Of a DNA stretch of 64,000 nt, positions 36,420-47,774 are shown piece by piece (within the stretch, counting starts at the first letter, position 1; the number at the start of each line of letters is the position of its first letter). Made by a program: the position numbers and the translations under genes. Below the pieces are notes generated by a model. It saw only the letters and a program-made list of their open reading frames with translations, had not been told where the DNA came from and made no database searches. The stretch covers positions 21,269,946-21,333,945 of the forward strand of contig CM043969.1 in the NCBI GenBank assembly GCA_014529385.2, read 5' to 3'. This DNA is from Adiantum capillus-veneris (Eukaryota > Streptophyta > Polypodiopsida > Polypodiales > Pteridaceae).

Positions 36420-37873
36420 TGTCTAGAAAAGAAACATCTCCTCATACCAAGTCCATGGAATGCTGGGGATCATCCTAGGTTGTGTCATAACTGTAAGATC
36501 ATCCACAATAGCTCCTGTTAAAAAGAGAGATGCATCTGGAAATTCATCAGCCACCCTCGTCGGCGGCTCACCTGAATCTAGCCTAAAAAGGTAATCGGCA
36601 ACCGCATGCTAAGCTCCTGGACAATGTATTACCTCAAAATCAAATTCCTGTAACAAGAGTACCCATCGAGCCAATCTTCCTGTCAAATTCTGTTGGTGCA
36701 CTAGGTATAGAAGAGCTGAATGATCCACATGAAAGAAAAACCACTGGCCCAACAAATAATGACAAATTTTTCACCGAATAAATCATCCCTAAACATTCCC
36801 TTTCTGTTAGTGAATAATCCTTTTTTGTGGATGATAATCTTCTGTTGGCATAATAGACACACTGAAACCACCCTTGATTGTGTTCATGGCCCGGTCAGAA
36901 GCATCTACAAATACATGAAAATCTCGAGCCCAATTCGGAGGGATCATAATTGGAGCTTTGGACAACTGAATTTTTAATCTCCGAAAAGCCAGATCACATT
37001 CCTACGTCCATTCAAAAACTTTGGCATGCGTTGCCTGATTAATAGGGATTGCCAAATACGCGAGAAACCTCAAATGCCTCCCATGCCAACGAGCTTGGCC
37101 CAAAAATACTTGACACTATTTCAAATTCACCGCCCGGCAGAGGCACTTCCATAATTGCGGCTATTTTATCCGGATCCACGAAAATGCCATCCTCAGAGAT
37201 TATATGACCCAATAACCTCCCACTTCGAACTGCGAATGCACATTTCAGAGGATTTAAACTAAATTTCACCTCTCGACATTTCATAAAACTTGTTTCAAAT
37301 GCTCTAATTGTGCTAAAAAACACTGAGATCATCCAGAAAAACTCGCATAAAATCCGTCAAATAGGGACCAAAAAATTGAAACATATCCCTTTGAAAAGTT
37401 GAGGGTGCATTCCTTAATCCGAACCACATTACCGTGCATGCAAAAACACCCCATATTGTAATAAAAGCTGTTTTAGGCTGATCACCCAACGCCATTCGAA
37501 TTTGGTTGTATCCACTGAACCCATCCAGAAAAGTATACATCTCGTGCCCTGCCACATCATCCAAAATAGAATACAGAAATGAAAGAGGAAAAGGATACGG
37601 AATAGTAGCTGCATTCAGCTTCCTATAATCCACTCAAATGCGAATTTGATTGTTTTTCTTTGGTACCACCACAATGGGGGAAATCCATTCGGGATTATCA
37701 ATAGGGGTAATAAAACCCACCTGCAAGAGACGATCAATTTCCACCTTAACTTGCTTTGCTACATTCGGATTCATCCTATATGAATGCTGCTTCACTGGCA
37801 CCGCATTTGGCTTTAAATTAGTCGTATGCTGATAAAAATTTGGATCAATCCTTTCATATCCGCATACTTCCAT
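36420..37873 (-). pseudogene. RT and RNase H of element H
   Basis: RT starts near 37873. It has HSYRMNPNVAKQVKVEIDRLL, SPIVVVPKKN, MDYRKLNAATIPYPFP, a GFSGYNQIRMA segment and the catalytic FLDD motif (about 37325-37340). RNase H is decayed, with DHSALLYLVHQQNLTGRLARW and FDFEVIHCPG segments at 36600-36740. Stops and frameshifts occur near 37630, 37320 and 36900. Related by motif to F but clearly a different family. Confidence 0.8.
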
Positions 37874-37937
37874 GCGAAAACATCCTTAAATTCTGTCAAA
37901 ACAAATTAATCAAGTCTCCTCGAAAACTTACCTCTAG

Positions 37938-39290
37938 CTATTTATTAATATGAATGGGTTGAGACTCCGCTTGATCCCCTAGAAAGGCCGTCTCCAGTTC
38001 ATCTTCCTTGACCCTTGTAGCTTTTTCCATCTGTGCTTCAAACGCACGTTCTTGCTTAATAATTTCCTCCAATGATTCGGAACTAGGCAAGTTTTTTTCT
38101 TGCTCCCCTGTCTCTGGTGAAATTTCTGAAACCCCTAAAAATTTCCCCTCCGAAATCATAGAAATGTCTACAAGATGTAAAGAAACTAAATCCGGGTTAG
38201 CCTTCAGGAATTGCTCCTCTTCATCCTCTTCTAATCCTTCCACCATATTTACTATCTCTGCTATCATAGGCCATGCTGCCTATACTGGTTGCCTGCATGT
38301 TCCCAACATCACCCAAACTTTCCTGCGACCCTTTTTAACTGTAAGCATATTTGCCTCCCAATTATGCTTTACCCTGGCTTTTACCCTGGCTTGATGTAAC
38401 CATGGTCTCCCCAAAATAATATGATAATCCTGACTGTGATCCTGAATATTTAAGACTACTAAGGAAACATCAAAAGACAAGCCAGCTACATCCAGGACAA
38501 TGCCTTGGAGTAATCCTACTGGCTGTACTCTTCTCTGATCTGCCATGCGAACTACAAAAGTTGCAGGTTCCCAATCACTAAGTCCAAAATGCTCACAAGA
38601 TGCTTGAGTAATAATATTCACTCCCGCACCTCCATCAATAATACTTTGTCGATGTATCTGCCATGATATCTGATTGAAAGCTCCGGAATGCGAGTATCCG
38701 TGATCCTATTTGTCGGCAACGGGACTGACTCGTCCCGCTCACCCTCAGCTACCCCGATGTCAACTTCCACCTTAGTCATTGCTTTGGACTTCTGACTTAG
38801 CAAAGCATAATGAAAATTCAGAACCAATTTCAGTAATGAACCCAAAGGTACTTGTAATGGCGAATCAAGAACCTCTTTCCAAACTGAATCCCAATTATCC
38901 TCTTCCATAATATCCACGTTATTTTTGACTTTTCCCTCTTTTTTTTTCCAGATAAGGTCGATGGTCCTGATGATGGCAATGGTGGTGCGGAATGTGGCAT
39001 CCACGTCACAGTCTTTTTATGTACATCTTCTTGAGTTGCCAAATCCGGCAGCTTAACATCGGCTATTGGAACCACATTTTTACCAGAACGCGTAATGAGC
39101 GAAACCACCGGGTCTGATTTCTCCAACCCCTCAATCTGAACCATAGCCACACTCTGCTGCTTTCCAAAAGCACGTTCCTGTTTCTTCTGATCATATTCCA
39201 TAGCCTTTGAACACTCGAACCACCAATGCCCATCCCCTAAACAGAAAAGGCAGGCTTGGGTAGATTAGGATCTCGGCCACCTCTTCCTCG
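37938..39290 (-). pseudogene. Gag tail, retropepsin and linker of element H
   Basis: At the 5' break, an Arg/Gly-rich stretch and a CCHC knuckle (CLFCLGDGHWWFEC, about 39213-39255) mark the end of Gag. A linker (38830-39201) leads to a retropepsin-like region. Its active-site loop has DGGAGVN at about 38630 and its C-terminal signature is IILGRPWL (about 38390-38415). An acidic linker (38267-37938) precedes RT. A stop near 38620 and frameshifts break the reading frame. DGG instead of DSG is shared with element B. Confidence 0.65.
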
Positions 39291-39733
39291 ACTGTGACCC
39301 CCTCCTTGTGTCGCTTGTGTTCGTCTAATGATTTAGAGTAGATGATGATATCATCAAAGAACACTCCAGCAAAGGTTCGGTGAGGCCTGAATAGCTTCTC
39401 CATCAAGCGTTGAATGTGGCTGGTGCATTGGTCAAGCCAAAAGGTATGACAATGTATTTGTAAAGACCAAACGTAGTGCGAAATGCAGTCTTTACAATGT
39501 CTTGATCAACTATCCTTATTTGATGATAGCCACTTTTTAGGGTCAATCCTACTGAAGTAGGTGGACCCTTGTAGCTTATCAAATAGGTCTTCTACCCGTG
39601 GAGTGGAAAAACTATTTTTGATAGTGATCCTATTTAGTGATCTATAGTCGACACACATACGATATGTGCCGTCTTTCTTTTGCACTAGTAGCACAGGAGA
39701 ACAAAATGGAGATGTGCTAGGCCTAACCATGCC
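39291..39733 (-). pseudogene. Chromovirus RT fragment (element G)
   Basis: The minus-strand frame has MVRPSTSPFCSPVLLVQKKDG, YRMCVDYRSLNRITIK and YFSRIDPK, then after a frameshift FFDDIIIYS with the catalytic FFDD. This is the chromovirus type of RT and fits the integrase-chromodomain piece at 31506-32585. At about 39290 it switches without any LTR into the Gag knuckle region of element H. At 39733 it stops at the LTR of element M. RNase H is missing. Confidence 0.75.
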
Positions 39734-40663
39734 TGTTGGCAGATACGCCGCGACGGACGTCAGCACAACGAGAACTCACCTAACAAGATTTGTCAGCTAA
39801 GGACGAAGCTTGATCCGCATGCGCGTGGAAGCAAGCATAGGGTGTCAACCTACACTCGACCGACTGTTGACTACTTCCTACAGAGGTTTCTACCCAATGT
39901 CTAAGCTACAGCCTTCAAGAGTACACATGAGGAGATTTCCTACAACGCTTTCAAGAGCCAAATACCCATCAAACATTCTCGAAATGCTACGGAACTTGAG
40001 AGAAATTGTATTAACACCAATAGGTCCCTCTCCTTAAGATCCAAGAACCAAAACTCCAACCCGAAACACCAGGTGCAAAATCATGTAGGATGTCTGGTCG
40101 AAATTTACAGGTCGAAATTTCTAAAAACTAAAGTGCCTAATGTGTAGCTCCACTCATTGCGAACGCGTGGATATGCTGAAAGGCAAAAACAGACAATGTA
40201 TGCTCACCGAATCACCAGATATAGCTCGTGGGTCGATCTCGCAAAGCCGGGCCGTACACCTGCAATGTAGGTGTTGGCGCGTAGCTCTCTTCGAGGGCAA
40301 CACGCTGCACTTCTTCACTCGATTCTGACCACCAGTGCACGCATAGCGTCAAGATAAAACTCTCACTCTCTCTCGTACACAGAGTACGCTCAACTCACAC
40401 AGACAAAAACTTATAAAAATGAAAGGTTTTTTGCATTAAGGTCAAAAGTGGTATAAATACCTTACAATCTCAAAGCTTAATGTTCCAATTTAACCATTTA
40501 CTTAGTCTAAATGTCAAAAATGGGATACAATTTGGAAGCTTCTGCAAGCCCCACTATTTACAAAGGTGAAATAACAGTTTCTTCTCAATGAAGGAATAAT
40601 TACAAAGGAAATTAATATCCCACCGGGCAATCATCCTCCTTTGAGTGTGTCCAGCCGCTAACA
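39734..40663 (-). repeat. 3' LTR of element M (930 bp)
   Basis: The plus strand runs from TGTTGGCAG to CCGCTAACA, giving near-inverted ends. A purine tract directly precedes it on the minus strand. A TATAAATA-like word lies at 40451-40458. It interrupts the chromovirus RT at 39733, so M inserted into G; ATGCC at 39729-39733 would be the target duplication. The partner LTR was not found. Confidence 0.6.
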
Positions 40664-40676
40664 CTCCCCCCCTCCT
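40664..40676 (-). promoter_or_regulatory. Polypurine tract of element M
   Basis: On the minus strand AGGAGGGGGGGAG, directly upstream of the TGTTAGCGG start of the LTR. Confidence 0.65.
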
Positions 40677-40715
40677 AGATCATGTCGTCCCCGACATGAC
40701 AATAGAGATGCTTCT

Positions 40716-43700
40716 TCAGTGGAGGCTTTCGCGCATCTTCAGAAGAGACTCATACCGTGCATGCTGGGCCAGTAATGTAGGGCCGAATATTTCTGTATTG
40801 ATGGTGGTGAAGAAACAGGTGTAGAAGGCTTCTTCAAAGGCCTGGAGATGATACGAGGGCAAAAACATTATTCGCTGATAGAGGGCATGTATCACCTCAT
40901 GGGAAGGCTGTGCAGACAGTTCATATGCACATCTATATGTGTCTTGGCCCGAAGAATATGCTGTCTGTTGCTGTCCAGGTTTAAAGATTTCAAAAACTAC
41001 CAGAAGGGTTTTACAAATTTTCCTGAGCATGATGCAAGAGAGGCCAGGCAAGCCAGTGAACAATTTAATGGCGCCCGTTAGGGTTTTCACCATGTATTGC
41101 TCACTCATTGTCTCGCCTGCCTTCAAGCCTGGCAGCTTTGGGTCGTTGAGCCATGTGGGGTGGCTTTTCTTCAGCAGCTCTTGTTCTTTCCAGGTTTGCA
41201 TCCTTGGTAGAGGGCAAAAGCTAAGGTTGTCTCATTATTTTAGGTGCCTCTACCAGATGTACTAAATAATGGGGGTATTTAGTTAGCCATGCCTTTCTCC
41301 ATTTTGGCTGAGAGTCCACAATAAGCTTAACACCTTCTTGTTTGGAGATATCCTCTTGCATTGTTGTGTCCATCCCCACTGGATCTGACACATTGTCTAT
41401 GTCAATTCCTTCCATTGCTGCTGGCCCTGTGCTCAAGTGTGGCTCTTCAGTCTTCTGTTGGCCTTTCAACTCATCAATCTGCTTCTAATATGCTTTCTTT
41501 TCCTATTCAGCTTGATCCCCCATGTTCACTAAGAGGTCGTTCAATTCAGCATTGGCTTTTTTAGCCTCTTCTAGCTTCCTCTTGGTGTCTTCATTTTCTG
41601 TTTGCATCCTCTTTAGATCCTCGTCCATCTTCTTTTTCAAGGCTTCTAGCTCATCTTTCATGGCCTTGTTCTCATCTTCTAAATGGCTTTGCATCACTAG
41701 GGAGCCCTCGGCCAACATCAATCTTTTTCTCTTCTCTAGTGTCAACTCCTTTTGGAGTTCCTTTATCTGTTCTTCATATATATCCTTCTCTGAAGCAGTG
41801 CTAGTTGAGGTAGCAGCTCTGACTCTGGCCGGAGATGCCCTTAGTCTCTAGATGGTCTGATCTTTCACTTTCATTTGATCTTTTAGCTCTATAACTTTGT
41901 CCTGGCTTGCCTCATGTTCTATCTCAGCTCTTTCCTTAGCATTCCTCAAAGTTTCCACTTGTTTGGACTCATCAGCAAGCTGGAGTGTCAAGTTGTCCCT
42001 TTCTTTCTCCGCATCCGTCAGTGATTTGCTGATTTTCTTGTACTCCTCATCTGCTCTTTGAAGATTTTGGTCTGCTGCCTAACTCTATCTTTCCATCTCT
42101 TGGCATCTTTTTAGTGCCGCGTCCAGATCAGCTTGCAGCTTGGCTTGCTTCTGTGTGTTCTCTTGGTCCTGCTTTTGCAGCGAGTCCACCTCGGCTTTGA
42201 TTTGAACTTCATTTGCTTTGAGATTATCAATTTCACTCTCAATGTCCATAGACCTTGCTCTGAGCCCACTGAGTCTTTGCATCACTTCATCCCAATCATT
42301 GGTTTGTGGCTGTAAACCCACTGTATCTGTGGACGTTTCCTTTAACTCCACTAACCGAGGGCTCAACATATATATTTTGGGTTTAGTGCTTGACAACTCA
42401 AAAGCTGCATTAGCTGCCTCTTATCGAGAGTATCCAACAGCTAGGAGATCAAGAAATATTCTATATTTTTTTTCTCTGGATCTGGCTTCTCATCTTTTGG
42501 TTCAACTTCTGCCTTCTAATCTTCCTCTTTGTTCTTATCTTCCTTGGAGTCTTGTTGCCCATCAAATTTGTTCATCTCCTCTTTTTGTCTGTTTTGAGGA
42601 GGACTAAGAGGAGGTGGTGATGGTGGAGGGCTGGATTCTCGGCTTGATGGTGGAGTTGGTTGCTTCTTCTTGAAATCCCAATCCGCCTTTGTTTTCCTCT
42701 CTCTTTCTTGGATTTCCTGCTCTTCTAGTAGCTGCCATCTCACATCATCAACCTCTTCTTCGGTAAAAGGTATATTTGGGATATTCTCTGTTGTAGCATC
42801 TAAGATCTTGAAATTCTTGATATAATATTCAAACGGATCCCTTTGAGTCCTTCAAGATGATCCAGACATAGCCTCAAGTGATGGCTTCCATAACTCGCAC
42901 AGATCGCCTTTTAGCGCTCTCTCATCTCTGAAACTTTCCATTAGTCTTTCTAGCCTTGCTGCTTTCTGTGACTTTGTTTCCTTCACTGGCACATGTAGAG
43001 TTTCTTTCTTTCCCTTCTTGGGCTTTGGAGGCTCTTCTAGCATTGTCTCTAAACGGCACTTCAACCTTGTGGCTACCCTTGGAGCCTTAGGAGGTTCTTC
43101 TTCTTTGTCTTCCTTTAGCTTGAGCCAATCATTTTGGGAGGGAGGTAGAGGCCAATTTCCCTTGGCATGCAATGCTCCATAGATGACTTTGGTTATCAAC
43201 TCACCAGGCACAATATAAGTGGGATTTTTGGTCCCCATCTTCACAATGTTGTCGTGAATGTAAGCGGCATAGTTTATCTCCTTTGGTTTGCTTCTCTTCA
43301 TCGCCCAGGTGAAAGTGGTGGCAATAGCTCCAGGTGGAATCCTGTATTTTTGTGGCCGCTTGGTACACATGTGGAAGTACTAATTGTATAGTTGGCTCAT
43401 GATGGCCACCTTAGGGTTTGCAATATCTTCAAAGGTATAGTTATTTTTCTTTTCTGAGTAGACCTTAATGTCATCTCGCCTCTTAGTCACACTGTCTCCT
43501 TTGTTAGAGAGGTCAAGTGCTAGTGCCACCACCTTCTCTGTGATGACAATCATTGTATTAAGCTTGCCTTGCAGATATGTAACTCTGGCTATGCCATCCT
43601 CTTTGATTGTGGTGACAAATTCCCACACTCTTTTAACATCAATCCCTGCTGGCAAGGCTTCAAAGTAATTGTGGAGATCCAGTTTCTCCAAGTAGTCCCC

Positions 43701-43961
43701 CATCTTGCTCCTGACAAATTCATTGAGCTCTTGAGGTATCATGGGTAGCTCTACTGCATTTCCCTCCGGATCTTTAAACACTCCTTGGTAGATTCTCAGA
43801 TCATTGGTTTCTAGTAGGTCATCTTGAATCCAAGTGCTTGTGGGCTTCAGGGTTCCCTCTGGGATAACAAAAGACTCCACTTCTTCTAAGTAGTACTTGA
43901 TAGTCATCCTCTTCTTCTTTGCAGGTGACTTTGTGGCTGCCATGGATCTTGTTGCACTCAA
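40716..43961 (-). pseudogene. Long ORF of element M: plant-transposon-type domain plus coiled coil
   Basis: A coding region of about 1080 codons, read from ATG at 43961 to 40716, broken by a handful of stops and little else. The N-terminal 340 residues include an ITEKVVALALDLSNKG segment and an IPPGAIATTFTWAMKR...INYAAYIHDNI segment, like the putative plant transposon protein domain. A Pro/Ser-rich, charged linker (near 42600) follows. About 350 residues of coiled coil come next (42400-41500; LQKQDQENTQKQAKLQADLD and similar heptads). A C-terminal globular part (41470-40716) ends 40 bases before the polypurine tract. No RT or protease motif is present. It parallels the extra ORF of element H and is probably an additional ORF just upstream of the 3' LTR. 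Function unknown. Confidence 0.6.
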
Positions 43962-44107
43962 TAGTCCAAAGTTAGCGTTTTTTACAGATTAGCTGATAAA
44001 CTGAGCTCTGACTACCCAAATGACTTGAAAATTGAAATAAGAACTCAAAAGGGACTAGGGAAACCATGCATGTGTCCACAGTAGATTTTTGGCTGAAAAA
44101 TAAGCAT

Positions 44108-44989
44108 GTAGACATCCTACGCGTAGGATGTCTACCTTCTCTGATTTTGATGAAACTTGACAGGCTTGTGGCCCTTGACTTGTGCAACATGGCTATGTAC
44201 TTGGAATTTGGTTTAGACATCAAAAAGTGCAATTTTGAGCAGATTTAGGCTTTTGGCTCACAAATTGGGTAGGATGTCCTACATGGATGGCAAATGATAT
44301 TCAATTGGGTTGAAATTTGATATATAGGCTTCTTATACCATGTAAAAGACTCCCATGAAGTCAATTCCTGCACAGAAGGTCAATATGACCTTGGAGACAT
44401 CCTACGCGTAGGATGTCTACTTTCTTAGAATGACTTGATTTTGGTTCTGTGGGTAGCCCTTAGCATGTAGAACATGGCCTTGCTCTTAGATTTTGATTTG
44501 GATAAGCATTGGTGTTGTTAGGAGCATGTGTAGTGTTTTTAGGCTCATAAAAGTGCATCTTTGAGGTTTTGGGGCCAAATGTGATGGGTCTGGCTTGAAA
44601 TTTGATACATGAGCTTGTGAAGATGTTATAAAGATATGTGGAACTCAAAAACACCAGCTGGAGGTCAAATAGGTCGTTTAGACATCCTACGCGTAGGATG
44701 TCTATTTCATTAATTTTCATATCTGACCCCACACTTAGCTTGGCAATGTGCTAATGAGTATATTATGCAAGTTTCATGTGATTTGGACTAGTTTTCATAG
44801 GTCTATGACCCATTATTGCCTCTATGCTCTGACTTTCCGTTTTTTGATGCATATGAGGTCAACTCATGTCCAAATGTGATGAAACTTGATGGCTAGTATG
44901 TATAAGCTATGTAGAAGCTGTGTATGAGGTGAGATATTGAGTTTGGTGCCCAGACATGGCCTTGAGACATCCTACACGTAGGATGTCTC
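44108..44989 (+). repeat. Four 285-bp tandem units, each with a palindrome
   Basis: Palindromes lie at 44108-44135 (28 bp, perfect, arm GTAGACATCCTACG), 44395-44418 (24 bp, perfect), 44679-44704 (26 bp, perfect) and 44964-44989 (12-bp arms around AC). Their centres are exactly 285 bp apart. The DNA between is diverged but keeps a GA-AA(A/C)TTGA-type segment about 85 bp before a palindrome. An equivalent array with a different palindrome is in the leader of element D (54099-54970), in the same orientation. Confidence 0.9.
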
Positions 44990-46497
44990 CTGATGATTTT
45001 TTTTAGAGAAATGCTACTAGTATATGCCCTGAGCCCCCCTCGAGTCCCCTTTAAGCCCTATTTCAATAAAAAAAGTCAAAAAGATAGATAGAAACTCCCC
45101 GTTTGTCTTTCAGAGCCTCTGAGTTGTTTTTTGACTCTTGGAGTGCTTTTCGGCGCGATGAAATTTCTTGATGTTAGTCTCCATAGCTTCATGGTTCCTT
45201 GGGGATCCTTGCCATATGGTTTTTGTTGGCTTTGGCTTCACCGGAGCTCCGTTTGGAAATTTTTCACTCTGGAAGCGTCCGTGGTTGCGTTTACACGTCG
45301 TCGATGACTTGTGGTGGTCTACCACCATAGGACTTGGTTGTTGATGGTCTAGGAAAGCCGCTCGTGAAGTTTGGTGGCAAACGGACATCCGGTTTGGCCG
45401 TGAGAGCCAGTTGACGCTTTGTGTGTCTTATGCCGTTTCTGAAGCTTAGTCCCGCTTCGGGTTGCCTTATGTCCATGTGGGCTATATAGCCTTGTAGAGC
45501 ATGTCGAGATGCTCCTACCCATGAGTTTTGATAGCATTTGGGCGACTTTCCATAGATTTACCACTTGGTGGCCTCTTGCAGGGCTCTAGAAGTTAGGGTT
45601 TTTCCCAATGGTTTTTTGCCGCCTTTGTGCATTCAAGAGTGGTCTCCTATGCTATGGCAAACCCCTTATGAAGCCTTATTGCTTTTGGGTTAGCCGTTAG
45701 GTGGCCACCTTTACTTGTAGGTCTCTACTGCCTGTTCCCCGTGTGAACCCTACACTAGTTTTCGCGACAAAACATCAAACATACGCGAAAAGCTTAAGGT
45801 GCTGAGCCTACCTCTCATATTTGGAGCCTGTCGGGTGGTCGTGCGCGTCGTAGAAGCAGCTGGAAGTCCGGTTCACTCTAGGTGGCAAGAGCTCTCTCTC
45901 AAGAAGGAAACATTACAAATTAGCTCTAAGTGAAGTGAAAAAATCTTATAATGGGGGTCCCCGAACCACTTTCTATGAAATTTGACATGTGCTCCCAACT
46001 TCTTGCAAGATGCGGTTTAGGCTCGAAAAGTTCTTGATTTGGACTCCATTTGCTCAGTTTCCGAGAAATTTGACGTTTTGGTCAAAATCTGGCCAAAACA
46101 CGCCTTCCGCTCCATTCACATAATTGCACCCCCATTGTACCATAGGTTGTCCTATAGTCACTGATTATCCCCATATTTTTTGTTTTTCATTACGACCGTA
46201 TTTCACCTGCTTTTTATAATTTTGAAGTTTTTCTATCGATAATTAGTAAAATTAAAAAGAAAATAGCAAATTAAACCCAGAAAATCCCCAAAAATCATAA
46301 TAACTCAAAAACATCACCGCAAAACACTATGTACACTCACATGCAATTTTTATGGCCGGATTTCTCCGTTTTACCAATATTTTGCTCGAAAAATGGCTAT
46401 TTATATATATATACACACACCTAGGGACCTAATTTGGCGTTTGGCCCCATGTACTTGTAGATTTGTGCTGTATAAGGGCATATGTACTTAGGTTAAT
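44990..46497. other. Non-coding spacer
   Basis: No supported gene. 46040-46090 resembles part of the leader of element D near 55035-55090 (a GCTCAGTTTCCGAG-like block), so the array and this spacer may be leader sequence of a D-like plus-strand element. A short palindrome CGGAGCTCCG is at 45242-45251. A TATATATATA word is at 46403. Confidence 0.45.
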
Positions 46498-47774
46498 CTA
46501 AATTGTTTTGCAATCAAACGAAAACCCTTCAAAATAGTCGAAAAACATGCCCTTTTTTGCTCTTTTCACCTTCATTAGGTCCGCATTGAGAATGCCTCCC
46601 CCCCCTCCAATGCATGAAAAAATCAATGCTGTGCGAGAGGAGAGAATAAGCAAGATGCTTCTTGGCATTCGACATCGAGGTTTCCTGTTTGTTGTTGATT
46701 TGGTTGTCGGATTTTCTTTGCAAGTAAAAGTTGTAACTCTACAGCTCTTTGTTTGATCGTCTTTCTTGCAAAAGTTGCTTGGTTTGCCGCTACTGTCGAT
46801 ATGGCCGTGGTTGTCTCCGTGGAGAGAATTGTCGTGGCTGAATTGGCCATAGTCTTTTTCTCTTTTTCTTGCCATTTGTAGCTTTGTTTTGGAGGCCTTT
46901 GTAGGTGTATTGCCTCGTCCGTGGTCGTCATTGTTCTTCTGCAGATTGGCACCCACATAGATTGGTTTTCCGGTTTCATATGCAGTGAGTGTCTGGCTGC
47001 TGGTGTTGCTTGTACTGAAGGGAGTTTCTGTTGCTTTGGTTTTGGGATCCAAATGCGAGTCGCATTTAAGTGGTTACTGAGCATTCTCTTTGGGATCCAT
47101 ATCTTTTTTATTCCCGTGGTTGTTGGTTTAACTATGTTCTTCTGTTGACTTTTGCTGGTGTATTGTGGTTTGTATGCCATGTCGCCTCTATCATTCCGTA
47201 CCCATACTTGTTTTTCATGTGTTGCTAACCTTGATATATGCACTGTGGTCTATGTTGTCTTATTTTTGTAGTGAACATGGTTGGCATTTCCCTGGTTGTT
47301 CTCCATGTGTATCGTGTTGTGCTTTATTGACACCCATCTTTTTTGTTCTTTATCCAGTGATGGTGGTGCTATCATCTGGTTCCTCCGGATTGTCTGAGAG
47401 AAGGCTACCACCTGCTGTTCTTGTGCATGCTGAAGTTTGACTATATCTGAATTTCAATCTATTTGCACATTATACTCTTTCTGCCAAGGTTGTCCCAACA
47501 ACATGGGGTGTAGTGTGCTCGCATCCTCAACCACATAAAACTTGTGAGGGTAAATATATTGATGTATTTGTACATGCAATATTGTCTAGCCCAATGTTCC
47601 TAGCGAATGTGAGGTACTACTTTCCAACACTTGTGGAGTAGGATGCAGTTGATCTTTGGGCTTGAGCTGTTTATATAATTTGTAAGAGATCAGATTTGCT
47701 TGAGCTCCAGAATCAAGCAATGCCGTTGATTCAACTTGATTGCTACCCACTTTGACTGCAATTATTGGTTCCAC
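46498..47774 (-). pseudogene. Retropepsin and W-I-P-K tail downstream of integrase (element F)
   Basis: The aspartic protease region has LLDSGAQANLIS (catalytic DSG, about 47690-47715) and a C-terminal MLLGQPWQ signature (about 47490-47510). It is followed by a linker and a basic tail with KIWIPKRM, RIWIPKPK and MWVP motifs (46990-47140). Stops occur at 47586 and about 47452, but the frame is the same as that of the integrase end (48368-47898). Retropepsins cut the polyprotein and normally lie before RT; here it lies after integrase. The tail resembles that of element B. After about 46620 the frame degenerates. Confidence 0.7.

Larger units (their letters stand above)
32587..39290 (-). mobile_element. 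Tat-like gypsy element H, 5'-truncated
   Basis: Reading from 39290 downwards: Gag zinc knuckle, retropepsin, linker, RT, RNase H, integrase, an additional ORF and a candidate 3' LTR. There is no chromodomain, and a long extra ORF lies downstream of integrase, a layout known in the Tat lineage. The 5' LTR, leader and most of Gag are missing; the Gag remnant is fused directly to the G RT at about 39290. It separates the two halves of chromovirus G. Confidence 0.7.

Noticed and set aside
39734-40663. LTR of chromovirus G
   Set aside because: It interrupts G's RT and has its own polypurine tract on the side of the M ORF, so it belongs to a later insertion.
44108-44989. CRISPR array
   Set aside because: Repeats are long diverged 285-bp units with palindromes in plant retroelement DNA. 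There are no short identical repeats with unique spacers.
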